64,000 nt of DNA from JAPPHY01 sp965247535 (GTDB lineage Bacteria; Chloroflexota; Dehalococcoidia; Lucifugimonadales; UBA2985). The notes below the pieces were generated by a model. That model searched no databases. It was not told the DNA's origin and was given only the letters and a program-made list of their open reading frames with translations. The stretch lies in contig OZ252018.1 of NCBI GenBank assembly GCA_965247535.1, positions 1,736,001-1,800,000 of the forward strand. Reading direction: 5' to 3'. The position numbers were made by a program, and so were the translations under genes. Shown in pieces: positions 59,407-64,000 of this stretch (positions within the stretch are counted from its first letter, which is position 1; the number at the start of each line of letters is the position of its first letter).

Positions 59407-61338
59407 ATGGCGGAACTGAGACACGCGGCGGAGTATACCGCCGAGGATATCCAGGTACTCGAGGGGATGGAGGCGGTGCGGCGGCGCCCCGGAATGTACA
59501 TTGGCAGCACCGATCACCGGGGCCTTCACCATCTGATCTACGAGATTGTTGACAACGCAGTGGACGAGGCGATGGCCGGCCACTGCACCAGCGTGATCAT
59601 CCGCATCGCAACGGACGGCACGGTGAGCGTTGAGGACGACGGCCGGGGCATACCGGTTGACCTCCACCCTGCGACCGGCAAGACTGCGGTAGAGACCGTG
59701 ATGACCACGCTCCACGCCGGGGCCAAGTTCGGGGGCAAGGGCTACTCAGTCTCGGGCGGCCTACACGGCGTCGGCGCTTCCGTCGTCAACGCTCTTTCCT
59801 CCTGGCTGCGAGTGGAGGTGAAGCGGGACGGCTTCCTCCATACGCAGGACTTTCAGCGAGGCATTGTGGTCGGCCCACTGGAGAAGGGAAGCACCATTAC
59901 CGGAACAGGTACCATCACCACCTTCATGCCGGACGTTGAGATTTTCGGACCTCCCGACTACGACTTCGACGCCCTGAGCCAGCGCTTCAAGGAGATGGCC
60001 TACCTCAATAAGGGCTTGAGGATCACCCTGCTGAGCGACTGGCACAGGGAACAGGGCTACTCCACCTGGCGCCAGGAGTACCACTTCGACGGCGGGATCG
60101 TCAGCTTCGTTTCCAATCTCAACCACGGCAAGGAGGTGCTGCAGGCAGCGCCTATCTACGTACAGAAGACCGTGGAAAGCACGATGGTCGAGGCCGCTTT
60201 CCAGTACAACTCCGGCTTCTCCGACGTGACATTCTCCTTTGCGAACTGCATCAACACCGTGGACGGCGGTACCCACCTCACCGGTTTCCGCACCGCGCTG
60301 ACCCGCGCCCTCAACGACTACGCTCGCAAGCAGAAGTTCCTGAAGGACGACCAGGCCAACTTCTCCGGCGAGGACGTCCGCGAGGGGCTGACCACGGTCC
60401 TGAGCGTCAAGCTGATGGACCCGCAGTTTGAAGGGCAGACCAAGGGCAAGCTGGGAAACTCGGAGGTGAGGGGATACGTGGATACCGTGGTCGCCGAGGC
60501 CCTCACCTACTACCTTGAGGAGCATCCCCAGGAGGCCAGGCGAACCATCGACAAGTGCCTCACGGCCCAGAAGGCCCGCGAGGCGGCGCGCAAGGCCAGA
60601 GACCTGGTGCTGCGAAAGAACGCAATGGACGGCGGATCTCTCCCAGGGAAGCTGGCGGACTGCTCCGAGAAGAACCCCGCACTCTCCGAGCTCTACCTGG
60701 TGGAGGGAGAGTCCGCGGGCGGCTCGGCAAAGGCAGGCCGTGACCGCCGCTTCCAGGCCATACTACCGCTGAAGGGCAAGATCCTCAACGTTGAGAAGGC
60801 GCGCCTGGACAAGATGCTTGGCCACGAGGAGATCCGCGTGATCATCACTGCGGTGGGCGCGAGCCTCCGGGACGACCTGAACTTGGAAAAGCTGCGATAC
60901 CATAAGGTCATCATCATGACAGACGCGGACGTGGACGGCTCGCACATCCGCACGCTGCTGCTCACGTTCTTCTATCGCAACATGGAGCCATTAATCAAGG
61001 ACGGGTACCTGTACATCGCGCAGCCGCCCCTGTACAAGATCCAGGCGGGCAGGGACTCCCGCTACGCGTACATGGAGGCCGAGAAGGACGAGATCCTCAA
61101 GAGGATGGAGGGCAGGCGCGGGCTTTCCACACAGCGATACAAGGGACTGGGCGAGATGAACCCGGACCAGCTGTGGGAGACGACGATGAACCCTGAGACC
61201 CGAAGCTTGCTGCAGGTGACCGTGGACGACGCGGAGGCTGCGGACAGGGTCTTCACCGACCTGATGGGCGAAGACGTGGCTCCTCGCAAGGCCTTCATAC
61301 AGGAGTACGCTACCAGCGTCAAGAACCTGGACGTCTAG
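59407..61338 (+). CDS. gyrB: DNA gyrase subunit B
   Basis: 643 residues from the ATG at 59407 (GAGAGGT upstream); the longer frame covers the leader and lacks similarity. GHKL ATPase: EIVDNAVDEAMAG, DDGRGIPVD, GGLHGVGASVVNALS. Transducer domain with the QTKGKLGN switch loop. Toprim domain with EGESAGGSAKAGRDR and DADVDGSHIRTLL. C-terminal tail RRGLSTQRYKGLGEMNPDQLWETTM. It drives supercoiling with GyrA, encoded 3.7 kb away on the opposite strand. Confidence 0.97.
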   Translation: MAELRHAAEYTAEDIQVLEGMEAVRRRPGMYIGSTDHRGLHHLIYEIVDNAVDEAMAGHCTSVIIRIATDGTVSVEDDGRGIPVDLHPATGKTAVETVMTTLHAGAKFGGKGYSVSGGLHGVGASVVNALSSWLRVEVKRDGFLHTQDFQRGIVVGPLEKGSTITGTGTITTFMPDVEIFGPPDYDFDALSQRFKEMAYLNKGLRITLLSDWHREQGYSTWRQEYHFDGGIVSFVSNLNHGKEVLQAAPIYVQKTVESTMVEAAFQYNSGFSDVTFSFANCINTVDGGTHLTGFRTALTRALNDYARKQKFLKDDQANFSGEDVREGLTTVLSVKLMDPQFEGQTKGKLGNSEVRGYVDTVVAEALTYYLEEHPQEARRTIDKCLTAQKAREAARKARDLVLRKNAMDGGSLPGKLADCSEKNPALSELYLVEGESAGGSAKAGRDRRFQAILPLKGKILNVEKARLDKMLGHEEIRVIITAVGASLRDDLNLEKLRYHKVIIMTDADVDGSHIRTLLLTFFYRNMEPLIKDGYLYIAQPPLYKIQAGRDSRYAYMEAEKDEILKRMEGRRGLSTQRYKGLGEMNPDQLWETTMNPETRSLLQVTVDDAEAADRVFTDLMGEDVAPRKAFIQEYATSVKNLDV

Positions 61339-61356
61339 CCGCGCTTGGCAGGTCGC

Positions 61357-62148
61357 CTAGCCCCTCACGCCGACAAGCTTCGCCGTGACCATGAGCCGGT
61401 GGTCGTACACGTAGGCGGGCACGCATGCCACCATGGTGATGATGGCATCCGGCGACTCCGTGACGGCGAAGTCCTCCTGGTGTACCACCGAGGTCTGGGT
61501 AACCCGGTAAAGGAACTCCCTGTCCTCCTCGTTTCGCAACACCACGTACACCTTCTCTCCCTTGCGGAGAAGGTCCGGCACTCTCGCCAGGTTGCGGAAC
61601 ACGGAGCCCTCGCCTCGCACAGGGCTCTGGAGGTGGCCGAAGAGGAACACGTTGCCCATCGTGCCTGGATTGGGCGTCGTTGGTATGTGGCCCACAATGT
61701 CCTTGGGCGTCTCCCAGCCTCGTGCGTCGCCGTAGTTGACGACCCGCAACTCCTTGACCGTGGATGCCAGTCCAATCGATGGAATCTGGATCAGTACCGG
61801 CGGGCTGAGTTCGTCGGGCTGCGCGGGGAGTCCGCTGCCGGCCGGCGAGGTGAACCCTTCAAGCACCGAAGAGTACCCTTCGTAGTCCACGTCCGCCCAC
61901 CGCGGGTCCGTCCATGCCAGCGCAGGGACGAAGTTGCCCGGGAATATCGACGAGTACTGCCCGGATCGGTCCGGGTCAACCTCGCCCGCGTAGTAGTTGA
62001 GGTTGACCAGCTGGGACCGCGCCACCTGCGAGTACACGAAGTACCCGGCTACGATGGCCAGAATCGCTGCACCCAGCGCTAACAGGGCCGTGGGGACCCA
62101 TCGGCGCCTGACCGCGACGCGGGGCGTCAGTGAAGCTGCGTCATCCAC
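61357..62148 (-). CDS. Sortase (class D/E/F-like transpeptidase)
   Basis: 263 residues from a GTG. N-terminal cytosolic tail and one membrane anchor (residues 20-40), then an extracellular sortase barrel with His172 (FLFGHLQS), Cys242 (MVACVPAY) and Arg251 (YDHRLMV). The usual TLxTC is here ITMVAC. Sortases join LPxTG-like proteins to the envelope. No substrate with a sorting signal was seen in the window. It lies 29 bases after trpE on the same strand. Confidence 0.87.
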   Translation of the reverse strand: MDDAASLTPRVAVRRRWVPTALLALGAAILAIVAGYFVYSQVARSQLVNLNYYAGEVDPDRSGQYSSIFPGNFVPALAWTDPRWADVDYEGYSSVLEGFTSPAGSGLPAQPDELSPPVLIQIPSIGLASTVKELRVVNYGDARGWETPKDIVGHIPTTPNPGTMGNVFLFGHLQSPVRGEGSVFRNLARVPDLLRKGEKVYVVLRNEEDREFLYRVTQTSVVHQEDFAVTESPDAIITMVACVPAYVYDHRLMVTAKLVGVRG

Positions 62149-62177
62149 GGCTTATGCTCCCTAGCCCAGCCTGGCCC

Positions 62178-63635
62178 CTAACCGCCACGCTCCGCCTCCT
62201 CGATCGAGCGCAGCGACGACCGCGCCTTGTGCAGCGTTTCCTCGTATTCGCTGGCCGGCACGCTGTCCGCCACGACTCCGCCGCCTGCCTGTATATACGC
62301 CACGCCATCCTTGATCACCATCGTGCGAATGGTGATGGCCGTGTCCATGTTTCCGTTGAAGCTGAAGTAGCCCACGGCCCCGCCGTACGGGCCTCGCCGT
62401 TCGCCCTCCTGCTCCGATATAATCTCCATTGCGCGTATCTTGGGCGCGCCCGAGAGCGTTCCCGCCGGCAGGCAGGAGCGCAGCGCGTCGTAGATGGTGC
62501 GGTCGTCACGCAGCCTGCCGCGCACCTCCGACTCGAGGTGCATCACGTGCGAGTAGCGCACGACCCGCATGAGGTCCGTCACCTCGACCGTGCCCGGCTG
62601 CGACACGCGCCCGACGTCGTTGCGGCCCAGGTCCACGAGCATGATGTGCTCGGCGCGCTCCTTTTCGTCGGCGCGCAGCTCCGCGGCTAGCGCCTCGTCC
62701 TGCTCAGCAGAGGCGCCGCGAGGACGCGTGCCGGCCAGTGGGAAGTTGTAGACCAGCCCGTCCTCGACGCGAACCAGCAGCTCCGGCGAGGCGCCGACGA
62801 TGGAGAAGCCGTCCAGCGAGAGGTAGTACATGTACGGCGATGGGTTTAGCGCCCGCAACGCCCTGTACACGTCCAGCGGCGCTGCCTGCGTGGGCCTGGC
62901 CAGGCGTTGAGATGGCACCGCCTGTATGATGTCGCCGGCGAAGATGTACTCCTTGATTTGCTCCACCATTGCCTCGTATCGCTCGCGCGTCATGTTGGAC
63001 GTGTACGATGGCGAGTCCCCCGGGGCCTCGTCCAGGCGGGCGCGCCGCTCCACCGTGAGGGGGCTGTCGAGCATAGCAGCTAGCTGCTCGATGCGTTCGA
63101 CCGCGTCGGCGTAGGCCGTCTCCAAGCTGCCGCCGTCGAGACGCACGTGGCTGACCACCTTGATCTTGTGTCGCACGTGGTCGAACACCAGAAGCGTGTC
63201 GACGAACATGAACACGGACTCCGGCAGGCCCAGAGGATCGTTTGGGGGAGGAGGCAGCGGCTCGTAGTAGCGGACCGCGTCGTACGCGACGTAGCCGACG
63301 GCGCCGCCGTGGAAGCGCGGCAGGCCCGGAATCGAGACCAGCGTGTGCCGCCCGAGCTCCTCTTCGACGAGCCTGAGGGGGTCTACCTCGCCGTGCGCCC
63401 GGCCCGGCCCGGTCGTCACAATCCTGTAGGGGCTCGCGCCAATGAAGCTGTATCGCGCTAGCTGCTCTCCGCCCTCGACGCTCTCCAGGAGGAATGCGTA
63501 GGGGCCCTGCGCGATCTTGAGGTACGCCGACACCGGCGTCTCCAGGTCCGCGTTGATCTCGCGATACACGGGGATCAGGTTGCCGTGCCTGGACAACTCT
63601 CGGACCTCTTCCAACGATGGATAACAAGTGCTCAT
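62178..63635 (-). CDS. trpE: Anthranilate synthase component I
   Basis: 485 residues. N-terminal domain with the SLLESVEGGEQLARYSFIG tryptophan-feedback region; the chorismate-binding core shows GDIIQAVPSQR, NPSPYMYYL, GTRPRG, the HIMLVDLGRNDVGRVS block, LPAGTLSGAPKIRAMEII and RGPYGGAVGYFSF. It makes anthranilate from chorismate with ammonia from TrpG. trpG/trpD are not visible. It sits 35 bases after a tryptophanyl-tRNA synthetase gene on the same strand, with a TATAAT in the gap. Confidence 0.96.
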   Translation of the reverse strand: MSTCYPSLEEVRELSRHGNLIPVYREINADLETPVSAYLKIAQGPYAFLLESVEGGEQLARYSFIGASPYRIVTTGPGRAHGEVDPLRLVEEELGRHTLVSIPGLPRFHGGAVGYVAYDAVRYYEPLPPPPNDPLGLPESVFMFVDTLLVFDHVRHKIKVVSHVRLDGGSLETAYADAVERIEQLAAMLDSPLTVERRARLDEAPGDSPSYTSNMTRERYEAMVEQIKEYIFAGDIIQAVPSQRLARPTQAAPLDVYRALRALNPSPYMYYLSLDGFSIVGASPELLVRVEDGLVYNFPLAGTRPRGASAEQDEALAAELRADEKERAEHIMLVDLGRNDVGRVSQPGTVEVTDLMRVVRYSHVMHLESEVRGRLRDDRTIYDALRSCLPAGTLSGAPKIRAMEIISEQEGERRGPYGGAVGYFSFNGNMDTAITIRTMVIKDGVAYIQAGGGVVADSVPASEYEETLHKARSSLRSIEEAERGG

Positions 63636-63669
63636 GCTGATTTCACCTTGAAGATTTCGGCGCCCATTG

Positions 63670-63675
63670 ATTATA
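63670..63675 (-). promoter_or_regulatory. -10 element before trpE
   Basis: Minus-strand TATAAT overlapping the trpS2 stop codon, about 35 bases before the trpE ATG; the -35 is poor. An internal promoter for trpE is possible. Confidence 0.4.
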
Positions 63676-64000
63676 CATATTGACTAATTCGCATTGAGTC
63701 GCGTACCTCGGTCATTGTGGACATTGCCAAGGCTCTAGCACGCTCGGTTCCCTCCAACAGGGCGTCCCTTACCACATTTGGATTCCTCTCATAATAATCG
63801 CGGTTCTCCCGAATCGGCTCTAGGAATTCGTTGAGAGCACCTGCGAGCTTGCGCTTCACTTCCACGTCCCCAACCCTCCCGGCCAGATAGCGCTCCTTCA
63901 ACTCTTCTACTTCATCGGCGTCTGGATTGAATGTGTCGTGATAGATGAATACGGGGTTACCTTCCACGTGACCTGGGTCCGAGGCGTGGATGCGAGTTGG
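63671..64000 (-). CDS. trpS2: Second tryptophanyl-tRNA synthetase, C-terminal part (5' end outside window)
   Basis: 109 residues reading in from the right edge: TRIHASDPGHVEGNPVFIYHD, then EELKERYLAGRVGDVEVKRKLA, a helical FLEPIRENRDYYERNP segment, and ARALAMSTMTEVRDSM. This is the tRNA-binding C-terminal domain of a TrpRS, of a different subtype from the copy at 28395-29405 (there the DPG motif is followed by VCNVYSLHKLF). The KMSKS and HIGH regions lie outside. A second TrpRS next to trpE suggests an amino-acid-regulated or antibiotic-tolerant auxiliary enzyme. Confidence 0.82.
   Translation of the reverse strand, partial: PTRIHASDPGHVEGNPVFIYHDTFNPDADEVEELKERYLAGRVGDVEVKRKLAGALNEFLEPIRENRDYYERNPNVVRDALLEGTERARALAMSTMTEVRDSMRISQYV

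Noticed and set aside
63632..63667. 11-codon frame before trpE as a leader peptide (MGAEIFKVKSA)
   Set aside because: It has no Trp codon, and its ATG lies only a few bases after the -10, upstream of the expected transcript start.

Overview
The window is 64 kb of dense, GC-rich bacterial chromosome with about 50 genes and few gaps. Gene content (CaiB-type CoA-transferase, family-5 solute-binding lipoproteins with Thr/Pro linkers, thiolase-like protein plus DUF35 partner, OadB/OadG, tandem ThyX, aerobic-type 2-oxoacid dehydrogenase complex, sortase, FG-GAP/UnbV protein) suggests a free-living, oxygen-using member of the Chloroflexota, near the Dehalococcoidia/SAR202 lineages. This is an inference from style and content; no rRNA or tRNA gene was found. 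Housekeeping-type promoters are easy to read (TTGNNN, 17 bases, TANNNT) and several lie so close to the start codon that leaderless mRNAs are likely.

Layout. 1-8.4 kb: tandem CoA-transferase, leucine-rich-repeat lipoprotein, and a peptide/nickel-type ABC importer (binding lipoprotein and two permeases, no ATPases). 8.5-10.8 kb (minus): a partner-switching module (STAS antagonist, receiver-PP2C phosphatase, RsbW-like kinase). 11.2-13.8 kb: Fur-family regulator, zinc/manganese-binding lipoprotein with a duplicated acidic insert, and a degenerate metallophosphoesterase. 13.9-20.5 kb (minus): ybeY-dnaX-ybaB-recR-recO-oadG-oadB-metF. 20.7-28 kb: HExxH lipoprotein, antitoxin with a nonsense-mutated PIN toxin, FG-GAP/UnbV lipoprotein, and a second binding lipoprotein. 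28.4-33 kb: trpS, an inositol-monophosphatase-like gene, DUF35, a thiolase-like gene and an alpha/beta hydrolase. 33-38.2 kb (minus): gatC-gatA-DNA methylase-Lrp regulator-aminotransferase-hydrolase. 38.3-41.9 kb: a large restriction-modification-like methylase with a compositionally foreign central part, then two small genes. 42-46.8 kb: E3, E1 alpha, E1 beta, E2 of a 2-oxoacid dehydrogenase. 47-49.4 kb: YCII protein and a siroheme sulfite/nitrite reductase with an attenuator leader. 49.5-53.2 kb: HEPN pair, membrane protein, TPR protein, tandem ThyX. 53.3-61.3 kb: gyrA, class I amidotransferase, an unknown P-loop protein, and divergent gyrB. 61.4-64 kb (minus): second trpS (cut by the window edge), trpE, sortase.

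The most striking observation is upstream of the siroheme reductase (47387-47584). A consensus promoter places the transcript start within a few bases of a 14-codon ORF with four consecutive Cys codons (MDAQVRSFCCCCRP). It is followed by mutually exclusive antiterminator and terminator hairpins, the latter with a T-rich tail. This has the geometry of a trp-type attenuator with cysteine as the sensed amino acid, and it argues that the enzyme is an assimilatory sulfite reductase. The enzyme itself carries two complete siroheme/4Fe-4S cysteine sets with identical spacing, where one is usual.

Other points of interest are the leaderless promoter of the E1 alpha gene, the PIN toxin killed by a single stop codon, the HEPN two-gene module, a lone adenine methylase inside the gat operon, the mosaic methylase, degenerate catalytic sites in several families, and dispersed palindromic repeats in three intergenic gaps.
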